Assembly: GCA_028023455.1 (NCBI GenBank)
Contig: JAQFVV010000031.1
Coordinates: forward strand, 1,738,001-1,802,000
Direction: 5' to 3'
Source of the DNA: Epiperipatus broadwayi
Taxonomy: Eukaryota; Onychophora; Udeonychophora; Euonychophora; Peripatidae
Length of the DNA stretch: 64,000 bases
Position numbers and translations under genes: made by a program. A model generated the notes under the pieces. That model did not search any database and was not told where the DNA came from. It saw only the letters and a program-made list of their open reading frames with translations. Of this stretch, positions 21,880-33,976 are shown piece after piece (within the stretch, counting starts at the first letter, position 1; each line of letters starts with the position of its first letter).

Positions 21880-22195
21880 TTTATTTTATATATTATGGGA
21901 ATGGACCCACCCTTCAAGCATAGGGGAGAATACCATTGATAACTTAGCCATCAATGATAACCATGGTAGAATGAGGCTATGCAGAGCATAATACAATCAC
22001 ATTTTCAGACCGTGGCCCACCTTGACTTGCTGGATTCGAATCCCTGCCATCCAAAGCATTTTATTTGTTTTGAGGATCAACCTCGGGTGCCAGCCAGCCA
22101 CAGTTTATATAGTCAGCATGCCTCAGATGACAGGCACACAATCCAGTACTTGAAATATCCTGACTAGCTCATATTCTTAAATCAGGATCCAGCAC
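21880..22195 (-). repeat. Dispersed repeat R2 (copy in unit 1)
   Basis: Read on the minus strand: TGTGCTGGATCCTGATTTAA ... GCTTTGGATGGCAGGGATTC ... CAATGGTATTCTCCCCTATG. A diverged plus-strand copy lies at 41680-41985, and the tandem unit carries another at 24150-24490. GGGATTCGAATCC fits a Pol III B box, so it may be a SINE. The copy ends near a TATATATA run and GAACTGGGTTCACCGAATAA. Confidence 0.6.
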
Positions 22196-22610
22196 ATTTA
22201 CTTAACTCATAAAAATAACTTTAACATAATTCTACAGAGAAATGATACAAATGAAATGATCTGAAGTAATTATAAAAAATAAAGATATATACATAGAATT
22301 ATTGGGTTTAAAATCCTAAGGAATCATGAGTACATTTATCTTTTTAATTTAAAGTTTTATATTTTTGAATACAATAAAAAAAGATAAATCTATATTTTAA
22401 AAAATTAAACATAATACAATTTAAAAGTTTATCAATAAATATAAAGATATTGACTTGTGTATTTTTAAAAAAAAAGCAGAAAGACTATAAAAAATTCAAT
22501 GTATATATAATTAAAGAAAAAAGACTAATATATGCTAGTTTAAAGAAATATAATTGATTATACTAAACTAATTTAAATGGATTTATAGCTTGGGAGTTAA
22601 TACAAAGTTT

Positions 22611-22683
22611 GAATACTAGAAGTGACAGGTTCTGTGTGATCTATGGACCTTAAGATCTAAAACCTATCACTCTGCCACTGCAA
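22611..22683 (-). mobile_element. tRNA-like SINE head, type 3 (copy in unit 2)
   Basis: The minus strand has TTGCAGTGGCAGAGTGATAG, TTAAGGTCCATAGATC, then CAGAACCTGTCACTTCTAG and TATTCAAA. It is longer than the unit 1 copy and closer to the copy at 58.5 kb. The flanking CATATAGGGCATTAATTA is also echoed at 58.6 kb, so the repeat extends beyond the tRNA-like part. Confidence 0.5.
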
Positions 22684-22871
22684 ACAAATACATATAGGGC
22701 ATTAATTATACTTAATTAAGGCCTTATAATCAAGGGATTACTCAATTATCTGTTTACAAATGAACTCTTAAAAAAACAAATAATTGTTCATTAGTGTTAA
22801 AGAAAAGAATTTTCCATAAGTAAGATCATAACATAGGCTTGTAGACTGGGAAAACATGTATTGGCTGACAT

Positions 22872-23456
22872 AACTTTCTAATCAGTTGGCAAATTATTTT
22901 TTTATAAATGACACTAATCACGAACGTGCTCTTAAATTCCAACGAGAGTTAAATGGTTGTATGTCTGGATATCACATTCATAAACAATTAATAAAATCAT
23001 CATCTCAAAGATTAATTACTAATTACATTGTCACCAGAAAACAACACAACATGAGAGTGAAGTTGGTGCTAGTTGTATTTCCTCTTGTGAAGAATCAAAA
23101 ACCAGTTTGCAAACGAACTTGTTTACCGATAAATAGCGATAATAATTAAAACGTGTATAAAAATGTATGCATAAAAATACATATTATTTTGAATAAAATT
23201 AAATATTATAGCTTAAAAAATAGTTTAAAAAGTTTGTCTTGTATCAATTTTTTATTAGTCATATTTTATTTCCTTATTTTTTTTTTTGCGCGAATTTTAA
23301 AGTAATTTTACGTTGGTGCTTTGCTTTTATGCGAATTTTGAAAAATCACAGACCGCATCCCCCCTTTTTCAATGTAAGTTACATCTATTTTTGTGCAATT
23401 TCATTTGCACGTGTTTTCTGAGGAACCTATCTATCGTGTAAAACAAGACCCAGGTG
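22872..23456 (+). mobile_element. 585-bp insertion of unknown origin in unit 2
   Basis: Absent from unit 1, where GGCTGACATCAG runs on to TATATAAAGTAATAC. It replaces about 13 bp of the unit. I see no clear terminal inverted repeat or target duplication. The composition is locally different: GCGCGAATTTTAAAG and TATGCGAATTTTGAAAA share GCGAATTTT, and a CCCCCC run is present. An 87-residue open frame (22886-23149) begins MANYFFINDTNHERALKF and ends in KPVCKRTCLPINSDNN; I do not recognise it. It could be a transposon fragment or a processed gene fragment. Confidence 0.5.
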
Positions 23457-24149
23457 TATAAAGTAATACAACTGATAATTGATTTATTCCTTCATTGATT
23501 CAGATTTACAGAATCATTATTTATATTTTTTACCCTACTAGAAAGTGGATGAACTGTAATGCAGTCCAAAGTCTGAGTTAGAAAAGAAAAGAAATGGATA
23601 TAACTATGGCAAATTATCACAGCTTGATAATAATTGTCAGTGTAATAAAATTGTATAGTTAGAAAGTATTTTTTAATGCTAATTTTATTCTTGCTATGAT
23701 GGAAAACTTTTTTATGAGATTTTCAACAAGATATGTTAAATGTAACCAGCATATCTATGCTTCCAAAATATAATTCCTCAACAGTGAAATGATTCCAGCC
23801 ATACCTCATAATTAGTAGCCCAAAGATGATGATGGTATAACAGCCAGATTTGCTGTCTACCATGATAAAATTTTGTTCTTGTTCCTGAAAAATTAACCTA
23901 GCTAATTAAAGTGAAAAAATATACAGTGTAAAGGATTTGAAAACCCTAAGTTAAAGATTGATTCCAAGATGATTGATGAAGAAACTAAAAAGTGATTTCA
24001 TGAAATATTAATAGATTACTACATTAGGAACAAGTATGTAGTTTTAGAAAGTTACTTGAATAGTAAGTTTATTAATTATTAAATCTATAGGTCTCTTATA
24101 TATATATTGAACCGGGTTCACCGAATAAAAGTTGTTTAACTGGGTTTTA

Positions 24150-24490
24150 ACATAATTTTTATTTTATATATTATGGGAATGGACCCACCCTTCAAGCATA
24201 GGGGAGAATATCATTGATAACATAGCCATCAACAATACCCATGGTAGAATCGAGGCTATGCAGAGCATAATACGATCACATTTTCAGACTGTGGCCCACC
24301 TTGACTTGCTGGATTCGAATCCCTGACATCCAAAGCATTTTATTTGTTTTGAGGATCAACCTCAGGTGCCAGCCAACCATAGTTTATATAGTCAGCATGC
24401 CTCAGATGACAGGCACACAATCCAGTACGTGAAATATCCCGACTAGCTCATATTCTTAAATCAGGATCCAGCACATTTACTTAACACATA
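24150..24490 (-). repeat. Dispersed repeat R2 (copy in unit 2)
   Basis: Near-identical to 21880-22195, with a few substitutions. It carries the same B-box-like GGGATTCGAATCC. Confidence 0.6.
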
Positions 24491-24499
24491 AAAATAACT

Positions 24500-26030
24500 A
24501 TATTCTTAAATTAATGGTGACACAGTGACAAGAGAGAGATAATTGACCAATTAATACTTAAGCAAATGTTAATATTTATTTACACCCACACATATATAAC
24601 ATAATAAAAAATAACACAATATAATATTTTATATAAAAATATAAATGATTACTTTCAGGCTACGATTATGATAGTATTTCATTAATTAAAGTTCATTTAA
24701 AATAAATATAGTCTATAGACTGTTATTTAAAAGTATTTTTACCTAGATTTTCATTTGTGTAAATTTTCCAGACAGTTGGCTTTTTGATCTTCATCGATGG
24801 TTCCAAGACTTGTCTTCATTTCTTTGGCTCAATAATGGGAGAGAGTGAGAGTATACAGCAGTCTCTCCTTTAGGGCTTAGGCATTGGCTCCAGATGAATA
24901 CAGTTGATTTTAGTACAGTGCATTGGCTCCAGGTGATTATAGTTGATTTTTCTGAAAACTAGAGCATGAAGTTGTCAAACACTCCTAAAGATGGTAAACA
25001 TGCATTTTTCTAGATCCACAGTTTTTGCATTGATGTTGTCACCAACAGTAATTGACTGGTTTACTACTGCATTTACAGTTTACGAATATCTGGATGTATG
25101 ACTATTTGAATTCTCAATGAAAAACTCTGAATTTGCATTCTATCTGAACTGAATAATAATAATCCAAACTGAATTATAGATTGAAAGTCAGACTGACTCA
25201 ATCACAAAATGCAGACCAGACTGTATAGCAGTAACAGTAATAGCAATCCTGACTGTATATCACAAACCAAACTAAAGAACAATAGGCCATAGTGACTTTA
25301 CATACTTTTTCTCTCTCATTGCTTTAATTCTTTATCATGGTTTTTTTTTAAATTTTGATCTTAAGTCTGTTTTTTAATTATTTTTACATTTGCTTTAATA
25401 TAATCTTTTGCTTAGATTAATCTACTACCTCATCGATAGTTTACATAGTTTTTTAATTGATACAATTTCAATATCATTATCAATTAGAAATCTTATAAAC
25501 TAATTATATTTTTGAAAGCTTTTTCTTTTATAAACTAATTTTTATTGTTTTCACATTTGCTTACTTTTTAATGCATTTTATTAGTTTAATTTATAAAAAA
25601 AAGGAGAGTTTCTTTAAAAACAAATTTTATTCTAACTTTAGATTTTCCCACCACCCAATCTCAATAGTTTTATTCTGTTTTAAAAGAAAAATATATGCTT
25701 TTTTTTTTTTGCAAAACTATTATCAAAAGAAAACTACTCTAAACATATTACATCCCCTCCCTCATTTTCATTTCTACTAATAATTTAATAATTTATTTGT
25801 AAATGAAAAATATGTAACATGAGCTATATATGTGCATTTTATACATCTATTTCTCACTAGCATTATAATATATATATGTAAAAATATTGGACCTAAAAGT
25901 TCTTTTTTTATTTGATTTTTTTTTCATTCTAATAATTAATTGAGAATAAAGATCAGAATAACTTTTTTATATTAATAAAATTTTTAATAACATTTTCATA
26001 CTGATACATAAATAATACCTTTGTTTGATG
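24500..26030. other. AT-rich intergenic DNA with a short direct repeat
   Basis: At 24887-24955 GCATTGGCTCCAGATGAATA and GCATTGGCTCCAGGTGATTA, each followed by (C)AGTTGATTTT, form a direct repeat of about 35 bp. No gene recognised. The 69-residue frame at 25571 is low complexity. Confidence 0.45.
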
Positions 26031-26034
26031 ATGC

Positions 26035-26270
26035 TCTAGAAATTTGGGTACATTAACTTATAACTGATAGAAAGTATAAAAAGATTCTTTCTAAATTCCC
26101 CACAGATTTGGAAGCTAAATTGTAACAAAATGAAAGGTGAAAGATTGTGGTTTAATATTGACACATGAATTTGAAAATCAAAATTGTAATAGTATGAAAA
26201 TGGGAAGCCTACATTTCAAATTATCACATGGATTTGGAAGTCAAATGGTAATGGTACATAACTGGAAATG
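26035..26270 (+). repeat. Degenerate tandem repeat, about 62-bp period (locus 1)
   Basis: At least three diverged units begin CCACAGATTTGGAAGC, CACATGAATTTGAAAATC and CACATGGATTTGGAAGTC (about 26101, 26163, 26226), each followed after about 12 bp by TGTAACAAAATG or a variant. A weaker unit may start at 26035. The same unit is recognisable at 38.5-39.0 kb. Confidence 0.55.
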
Positions 26271-27360
26271 AGAGAGAATGAGTAGGTTGATTCTTTAAAT
26301 AATATGAAAAAAAATTTCTTTATTCAAATGGCCCCTAAGTTCTATACATCTAGATTATAATCACACAAGACATGGCTTTCAATTAACTAATAGGCAAATA
26401 GAAAACAAGAAGTTTTCTCAGTCAAGCATCAAACTCTACTGGCAATTGATACGAGGATGGCCAGCTTTTAAAATGATATCCTATAACTAAACAACTCAAA
26501 TTTCATAATATAAATGAAAAGAATGTAACCAACTTTATTATCTCTCTAGACTATTCTCAGGGTTTAGCATTAATTATCATTAATAAGACTAAATATAAAG
26601 TAGAAACAAAGGGAATATTTTATTGAATCTAAATTATATTTACAACCAACTAAATGTATATTGCTGAATTTATATTTCTCATGGATTTTTAGTTTGATAA
26701 AGAATGGAAATTAACAGATTATATCTATATAAACAGAGAGCATATACACAAATATATATATATATAAATAACAAATAAAAGAATAAATGATTTAAACAAA
26801 AAAAAAAAGCAAACTATTAATATGTTTAAAAAGTAGAATAAAAAATAAAAAACTTTTTTTTTCCTTTGCCATAATTATTTTATATTAAGTACCAAATGGA
26901 AAATTGCAATGTTGCAAAAATATTCTCTCAAGTGGTTGATATCTAATTGGGTTTTTCTGGTGAGAACCTTTTTTTTTTTTTAGTTCTTAGCTCTTCTACA
27001 CTAATGATTTAAAAATTTCAAACACTTTAAAATATTGTTTAAATCCAACAATAACAATATATTTTAATGACAGTTATAATTTGACATTTTATAAAAATTA
27101 CCAATGAAAACCATCATATAATTTCTTTATTTTAAAGACAATTTTTCTCTTTCCACTTCACAATTATTTTTATATGAGTAATGAATAATCAATATACACT
27201 AAATGAGAGTGCAAATAATTTTTATAAATATCTTTTAGCTAATTAGCTTTTTTAAAAAAGAAATTAAGATTAACTGACTCCATCCAATAGCCATTTTTGA
27301 TTTATTTTAGTTTCAGAATTACTTTTATTACTATTTTTTATTGTTTCCATAATTTATAAA
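26271..27360. other. AT-rich intergenic DNA
   Basis: No gene or element seen. Simple TA runs near 26750. Confidence 0.4.
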
Positions 27361-27362
27361 AA

Positions 27363-27420
27363 CGTTGTTGTTGTTGTCATTGTTGTTATCGTCGTTGTTA
27401 TAATGATGATGATGATGTTT
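27363..27420 (+). repeat. GTT/GAT microsatellite
   Basis: An interrupted (GTT)n run changes to (GAT)n and ends at 27418. It is simple-sequence DNA. Confidence 0.8.
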
Positions 27421-27854
27421 CAACAGTAATCTTTATTAATCCTTTGGGTAATATAGTTAAATAACTTTGATTGCAAGGGTTATTGGTGCAGTCATGTTGT
27501 ACAGGTTTTTATATGGGTTAATTTTAAGGGTTACATTAATCTGGTTGCAAGGTATGTTTTTTTACAAACACTACTACTAGTTTTGGATGCAGAGATGAAT
27601 ATCAAATTTAATCTTTTAAAAAACTCAGTTCAATATAAAACATAACTTTATAAATAGATAAAGATGCCCTAAGATAATAAAATCTGGCATTATACTGGAA
27701 GTTATTTACAATCATTAGATTAATCTCAATTATTGTTCTTGTAATTATTACTCATAAGGTACAATAGAGAAGTAACTTATTATCCATGTGGTATAAAATC
27801 AAGTTATAGATACTGTACAAAGAATGAAGTCAATTCAGAATATAATTATATATG

Positions 27855-28038
27855 ACACATGATCACCATCTCATACTAGCACATAATTGTTTATAAACAA
27901 GGCAAAAACCTCTCCATATAGTAGTGCCACCCTGTGCTAACCAGAGTAATCAGTGGATGCCAGAAGGCTTGTGCATTGATTACTCTGGTTAGCACAGGGT
28001 GGCACTACTATATGGAGAGAGTTTTGCCTTGTTTATAA
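27855..28038. repeat. Fold-back MITE with 62-bp arms
   Basis: Arms 27891-27952 and 27977-28038 are near-perfect inverted repeats (one indel/mismatch seen) around a 24-nt loop. They run from TTATAAACAAGGCAAAA through CTCCATATAGTAGTGCCACC to CTAACCAGAGTAATCA. The arm ends contain the palindrome-like TTGTTTATAAACAA. An upstream segment CATGATCACCATCTCATACT is shared with copies near 39.1 and 45.25 kb. It lies directly against the 3' end of the decayed LINE at 28.05 kb. Confidence 0.7.
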
Positions 28039-28044
28039 TTATAT

Positions 28045-30300
28045 ATGGTGAGCAGCTAGTGGATTGTGATAGATGGGAAGTAAATTCTGTAATCTGGTGG
28101 TGGATGATGTTGAAGGCAATTACTAAAGGTAAGCTATGTTGAAAGTAATAGATGGTACCACTGAGTGCTATTCAATGTAGTTATTATTGGGCTATGCCCT
28201 TTTATAGATTTGATGGTTGTTTCAATAGTAACCAGGTTACAGCAAAAATATCTGGTGGTGCAGTATTGTTATCACAGCTCTTGATTTGTTGATGCTTATT
28301 GATGAATGTTTCTGGATGTCTTCTGGTGTTGTTGTCAATGGGGAAGATGCAGTGAGTGCACCAGAAGGCATAGATGGTGAAGGTTGTTGTACATGGTATC
28401 AGGGACTGTAACTTTTCATAGGATTGAATTAGCTCTTTGTATAGATGCAACTTAGTCTTCTATATGTATTTAGCATTATAGTCCAGATTTTCTTGAGGGC
28501 TTGACACTGCTGGAAAAGGTGTCATTGAGTTTCAACTTCCACATAACATAAGGTGCAGAATGGATTTACATTTTGTATAAATGGTGATACTGGAGAGAAT
28601 GAGATGTCAGTAATGCATGTAGATTAATATGAACTAGGAAATAAAAAAAATTAGGCTCCAGGAACTATCTTTTGAAGGAGTGGAACAACTGTTGATTATT
28701 GATACCAAGCATGGGAGAAGAAAATCTTTGTTGGCTTCCAGATACAGTATGGCATATGTTTGCCAGTATGTATATTTATTAGTCATGGGAGAGGTTGATT
28801 GGTTGGATGTTGATAGGATCATAAAGTATGGTGAGAAATGAAGGGTGAGAGAAAAGATCTATCAGTATGAGTTATTTATAACACTAATCAGAATTCTGGA
28901 AACTTTTGAACAACTGATGTTATTGAATTTATGGCTTTTTGGAAATAGAACACTTGATTACTGTGGGGCCCAAACCATTGTTAATGGGTAGGCAATTAAG
29001 TCTTTTAGCTTAGATTGAAATCATCTTCCTATACTGTAGTAGGTTGTTGCAGAGAGAGGAGATGGTAGAAATAAACAATTTTGAAAATGTAACAGTAGGC
29101 AAACAATATTTAATTTTAGTCATTATAAATATATTAAATAGGTGAATTTTAGCATAAAGGGAAAGATAAGCTTTGGGGAGAGAGTTGATGATTTTTGTGG
29201 TATTGTCTTGAAGTTTGTTTTGTAAGATCTTCTTCATCACAAGTAAACCCATGCCTAAGAAAAGGATTGCTTTTCTCTGGAATATTTGAGTTCATGGTTT
29301 GTTAGTGTATTTATGTACCATGTTGCTGTTTTGCTCATGTTAAATCTAACTTTATACATGTTGGTATATTGACTGAGAATGGTTTGCAATATGGGGAGAT
29401 GCTTACAAGGTGATAGGAAAATGGTAATATTATCCATGTATGCTACACATGGGATGTGTTGGTGATTATGCATAATTTGGATGCCTGAAAATGTCTGTTA
29501 TATATGCTGTAAGAGGAGATTTGTGTAGAAAATAAAGAGCAATACACTAAGAGGTGAACCTTGGTAGATTGATTGCATAGAGGTGAATGATGGCAAACTT
29601 CTTCTATTGACAGTGAAATGTATAATCCTGTCCACAGTAAGTTGGTAATAAAGTAATGTAGAGTAATTAAAATTGTAGTATTAACTAGAATATCAATCAG
29701 AGTGGGAATGGAGACAGAGTCAAATGTACAATCTGTATAAAATACAATTGGAGCATATTTTTTCAGTCTTGAACTCAATTCAAGATTGCTTGCAAAAGAG
29801 CTTTTTTGCAAACTGCATATTGGAGATTATAGGAAGTGTTGCTCTAGAAGATTTTTTACAATTTTTTTCAGTATCTTAATTCCCAATGGCCCCATAAAAA
29901 TTGGACAGAGATTGGTGAGAGTAGAGATTAAACATGTTTTTTTGGAAAATGGCACAATTGAGATTGAATATAGATCTTTAATATCATATATCCTTTGGAA
30001 CAGATAATTTTCCAGGTTATAGAAGTATAATTTAGAAAAATGTCTAGGATGGGCAAAAACAAAAGTGATTCCATTTAAACCTAGGTGACACAAGTTATTT
30101 ATGGTGGCAAATTTGTCAACAAATAGTATAGTTTGAAATGGGGTATCAACATTGGGTGGTTCAAATAAGTCTGATGGTGGTGTGAATGCATTGGCATTTG
30201 CAATTTTTGTTTGAAATGTTGGTATATAGGATATAGGATTAATCATGTTATAACTTGGAGTGCTATAGGGAATTTTAGTGTGGATAGATAACCCAGGATC
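28045..30300 (-). pseudogene. Decayed second copy of the 6-kb LINE family
   Basis: The minus-strand open frames align in order with the LINE at 5960-8693. 30246-29827 covers the region before and at the RT start (NGITFVFAHPRHF ... KKIVKNLL). 29811-29443 covers the palm start (SFDSV-like CTFDSVSIPTLIDIL). 29473-29255 has AYMDNITIF, with catalytic YMDD changed to YMDN. 29252-29010 has the thumb AYLSLYAKIHLFNIF. Near 28560-28500 the zinc motif C-x2-C...H-x4-C is followed by KKIW, showing the Trp that is a stop in the 6-kb copy. The last frame (28450-28202) matches the C-terminus. There are many frameshifts and stops, and a deletion near the 5' end. Confidence 0.7.
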
Positions 30301-31890
30301 CAGGAATATATTTCCAGGTCCATGTAGTTGTTATTGTTATTATTACTATTATTAAGCATTTGATTTCAATTCTAAATAGAATTACAAACCTAGATTTAAT
30401 CTTCTACAAAATATTATATTATCGAGTATAACAATTTGATTCATTTATTAATCAATAATTAACATGATGCTTTTCTTACTTCACTGTTTTGTTGGTAAAG
30501 TTTGCCTTTCTCCACAAAAGTTAATATAATCATAGTTCTTTTTAAACACTTTTATTTAAATCAGAATCTCTGTTAGTTTGTTTCAGTTAATGTGTTTGTT
30601 TGGTTGCTTCAAGATTTTTTGGGATAAAAATTTTAAATTGAAGCTTAATAGAATTTGTTTAAATTTTGAACATGTGTTATAAATCACTGGCAATACAATA
30701 TGACACTAAAATATTTTAGATAAATTTCCTAATTTTTAATGGTGGATAAAATTTTCAAAAATATTTCAATATCAAATTTCATGCATTGATATCACTTTAA
30801 TAAATTTTAACCTAATTTTTTAAAATTTAAATAAAAACAAATTTTAGCTATAAAATTATATTGTAAATGAACTTTATTTAATACATATGATTTTACATTC
30901 AGCCTTACTGCTAAAAATAGAAAAATAGTAGATATATAAAACTATAACAAAAGCTTTTATTTATTTACTTTGATCTAAAAGCACACAAAAGATTGTTTTT
31001 CCAACCAAGTGGTGGTAGTGATGTAGAAATTAATAAAATCAACCCCAATTAACTTAAACTCATTTTTGGACAACCCATGCTTTTATTTCAAGTTAAATAT
31101 AAAAAACCCAATTGTGTTTGAAGAAGCAATTATTTTGTGTGATTTTAGACCAGAATAAATAAATAAAAGTGTTTATTATAAAATACTTTTTATATCTATT
31201 ATAATTTTGTTTTATTAATTATTTTTTGCTTTTTGTATAATATTCAATCTCTTAAAATTAATAATTATAACAGGTCTTATTATTCATATTATAGTACAAT
31301 CAATAATAAATATGAGGAATTATATTTTTACAGAATATCACAAAAATATAATTGACATTATGCAGAGTGTTGAAAGTGTTTTTGTTTTTTTTTATCTTAA
31401 AAGAGAAATAAAAGAAAATAGTACACAGAAAAGTGTAGGAAGTTTATAGATTTTAATTTTATTACAGCACTAATTAAATAATTTAATTATTATGTATGCT
31501 GATACTATTCAAAGCAATTGATATATTTTTAAATGAACAAAAACATTTAAAAAATCAACCCTTTTTTTATTTTATTTTAAAAAAAAAAACATTTTCTTAA
31601 AAAATAAAAAAATCTAAACTCTTAATTTAAATAAAATGGAGTAAAAAATTTATTAAATTAGCTGTTAAATGTCATGTAATCTTCTATGTAATTAACTAGG
31701 CATTAATGAATAAAACAATTTTTTATCAATCTTAACCAAAAAGAAAGTCAAGCATTCTTTTTTTTCATTAACAAAATCTATTATATTAATTAGAAAAATA
31801 CTAATTTACAATTACCTGAAAATTAAAAACAGATTTTTAATTTCTTTGATTCTATATATTTTATTTATTTTTTTAAAAAAATGCTTAAAA
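30301..31890. other. AT-rich intergenic DNA
   Basis: A short ATT/GTT simple repeat lies at 30325-30355. No gene or element recognised in the rest. Confidence 0.45.
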
Positions 31891-31896
31891 ATATAT

Positions 31897-33268
31897 TGTA
31901 CCATTTACTTATATGTGGTAAAAAATATTGGCATTTGGTAAAAGCTAAAAAAAAAAAGTAAATTTAGATTTTTTTTTGATTAGTATATTTTTTGTTAAAA
32001 CGTACAATGAAAGTTAAAATTGTCGTTCGTATTTTTTTTTTATCTAATTAAAAATAAAAGTAAAAATTTGAGAGAACAAAAGACACACAAATTACTAATC
32101 TAGATAAGCTTAAAAAATATTTTAGCTAATTAAAAATGACTGAAAGACATTATAAAGAAGAGATGTAACGTAAATTTTATAAAGAATGTACAAGATTATC
32201 AAAGTATATATTTGACAAATAAAAGATATGCACAGAAGTCTGAAAACTGGACCTCAAGTATAAAAAGGAAGAGGCCAGTTTGATCAAAGACTTGTTTTGT
32301 CTGTTTTTCCTATGGTCAGTCCTGGATAACAAAAGAATATATCCAGGATCACCCTATGCTGAAATAATTCTGCATGTTGGAGTGGGCCGGAGCTTTTGCT
32401 GACATTGTTCCTGAAGATGGACACCAGAAAAGCTTTCATGACCAACCAGTAGAATAGACCACAAGATCAACTTATAACTGATGGCCGAGCTCATTCTCCA
32501 CACAAAAAAAACTATGCATAGTAATCTACAAGCTTCGTGAACTCACTAAACTTACCGATAAGCTATGATTCATTATTCCCTATTGTGACTAAATTGTCGG
32601 CAAACCATTCTTAAAAATAAGCTTAAAATAATCCCGATAGAGACTTTAATTTTATTGATCAAGAGACTCTTGTTTACCCAAGAACTTTTTAATAATTGTT
32701 TAACTGTTATTTTTTATTAATGGATTCATATCTGGATTAGTGTGTGTTCTCTCCAGTTTATTTAATTTGTAATTTATCTTTAACATTTTAATTTATTAGA
32801 ATAAAAATATTTATTTCTAATATCAACTTTTCATTTGTACATTATTAATAATAGTTATTAATGATTATTATTAAATTTATTAATATTAGTTTAGTAAGAT
32901 TTGAAAATATAATTTACCTTTGCCAATATTTGTTGACGAAGCTCCAGGAATAATGATATTTAGAAAATAATTCTAGTTATGGTAAAATATAATACCGATT
33001 CTTTTAAAAACATTTTTCTTTTTAATTTGCGATATGTGATGTGACAGATTTCAGCAGATTCTTACATGAATCCTGGTGCCCTGATAAAAAGAAATAAAAG
33101 CTGATTTCGTCGATAGCATAAATTGTAACAATTACTAGGTAAAGTTGATCAGGAAATATAGTTATGTTTTTAGAAATAGGAATGAAACTTTCTTTTTTTT
33201 TGCATAACTTGATCAACTCATGCAGTTTATTGTGCATAGAGGCCTAGAAAAATGACAAAAACATTACA
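31897..33268 (+). repeat. 5' LTR with TATA box
   Basis: Contains TATAAAAAGG (32259), a downstream AATAAA (32800), and at 32550-32562 CTTACCGATAAG, a decayed form of the palindrome CTTACCGGTAAG in the 3' LTR. Between the TATA box and the palindrome are the inverted segments CCTGGATAAC and TATCCAGG (about 32322-32348) and a 27-codon ORF (32374-32457), also open in the 3' LTR. Confidence 0.6.
32259..32268 (+). promoter_or_regulatory. TATA box in 5' LTR
   Basis: TATAAAAAGG is conserved in all three LTR copies (32259; 34342; minus strand 37976-37969). It is a strong match to a Pol II TATA box, in the same orientation as the AATAAA signal. Confidence 0.6.
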
Positions 33269-33976
33269 ATGGCTTCCCAACATAAGGCTTCGATACAACA
33301 ACCACAACCTGAGATATATTGTAATAGTATAAAGAAGATTACAATGATGACCTAAAAACCCATAGCCTGAAAATGAATAGTTGTTTAAAAAAAATAATAA
33401 AAACTAACTAATTAAACCCTGATTATACAAATATAAAAATATTTGTTTAATATGAATTACAGAATGAAATATATATATATTTTAATATGTCTAAAAAAAA
33501 CATGATTGCGGCTGATGTAGATGTTAAGTCACAAGTATTTGACCGGGTAGGTGGTTACTAGAGAGGGGAAAAAGCATACCCCCGAGTCTGTGTATGCAGT
33601 ATATAACATAAGACCTTCTTTAAATGCCATCAGTCTATTTCTAGCAGGGATCCTGAGAAAGGGGAGGGCAGACCAACTTGCCGTGAGCCTATAAGACTCA
33701 AAATGATGAGCAATGCTTTTATGTGATTATAACTTGGGTTTCTTATCATTAATATTATGCTTGAGTGGAAAGGACACAGGTGAATGTGGAAATGTTTTTC
33801 ACTTCCTCCATGTTAGACCCAAAAGTGGGCATTAAAGCCGCACATCACTTGTTGAATGAGTCTACGAGATATATCAGCACGCTAATACAAAAAAAACACA
33901 CGAATATGGACTTAAAGCTTAAGAATAAAATTAGTTTAAACCCCTATTTTATTCTCATCTCCTGGCCCTGGTGGTA
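33269..33976 (+). other. Internal region of the LTR element
   Basis: This 708-bp region has no homologue elsewhere in the window. 33535-33680 is GC-richer, with GACCGGGTAGGTGGTTACTA, AGAGAGGGGAAAAAGC and GGGGAGGGCAGACC blocks that could be leader or packaging sequence (inference). An 85-residue open frame (33765-34022) starts MERTQVNVEMFFTSSMLDPK and runs into the 3' LTR; I do not recognise it. Confidence 0.45.

Larger units (their letters stand above)
20501..22218 (+). repeat. Tandem duplication, unit 1
   Basis: Starts at CTTTAACATAATTCTACAGA and ends at CATAAAAATAA, directly abutting unit 2. Similarity to unit 2 (22219-24499) is high along the whole length, broken by small indels and by one 585-bp insertion in unit 2. 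It includes a SINE-like tRNA segment (20885-20950, minus) and a dispersed repeat (about 21890-22195, minus). Compared with unit 2 it lacks about 25 bp inside the tRNA-like head. Confidence 0.85.
22219..24499 (+). repeat. Tandem duplication, unit 2 (with insertion)
   Basis: Repeats unit 1 from CTTTAACATAATTCTACAGA to CATAAAAATAA. Excluding the insertion at about 22872-23456 the unit is close to 1.7 kb, like unit 1. It has minor deletions, for example CACTTTCATTATGCATTC of unit 1 is missing near 23520. After 24499 the sequence is unique. Confidence 0.85.

Noticed and set aside
32374-32457. 27-codon ORF in the LTR leader as a conserved peptide
   Set aside because: Open in both LTRs, but the visible differences are mostly amino-acid-changing, as expected for neutral drift.
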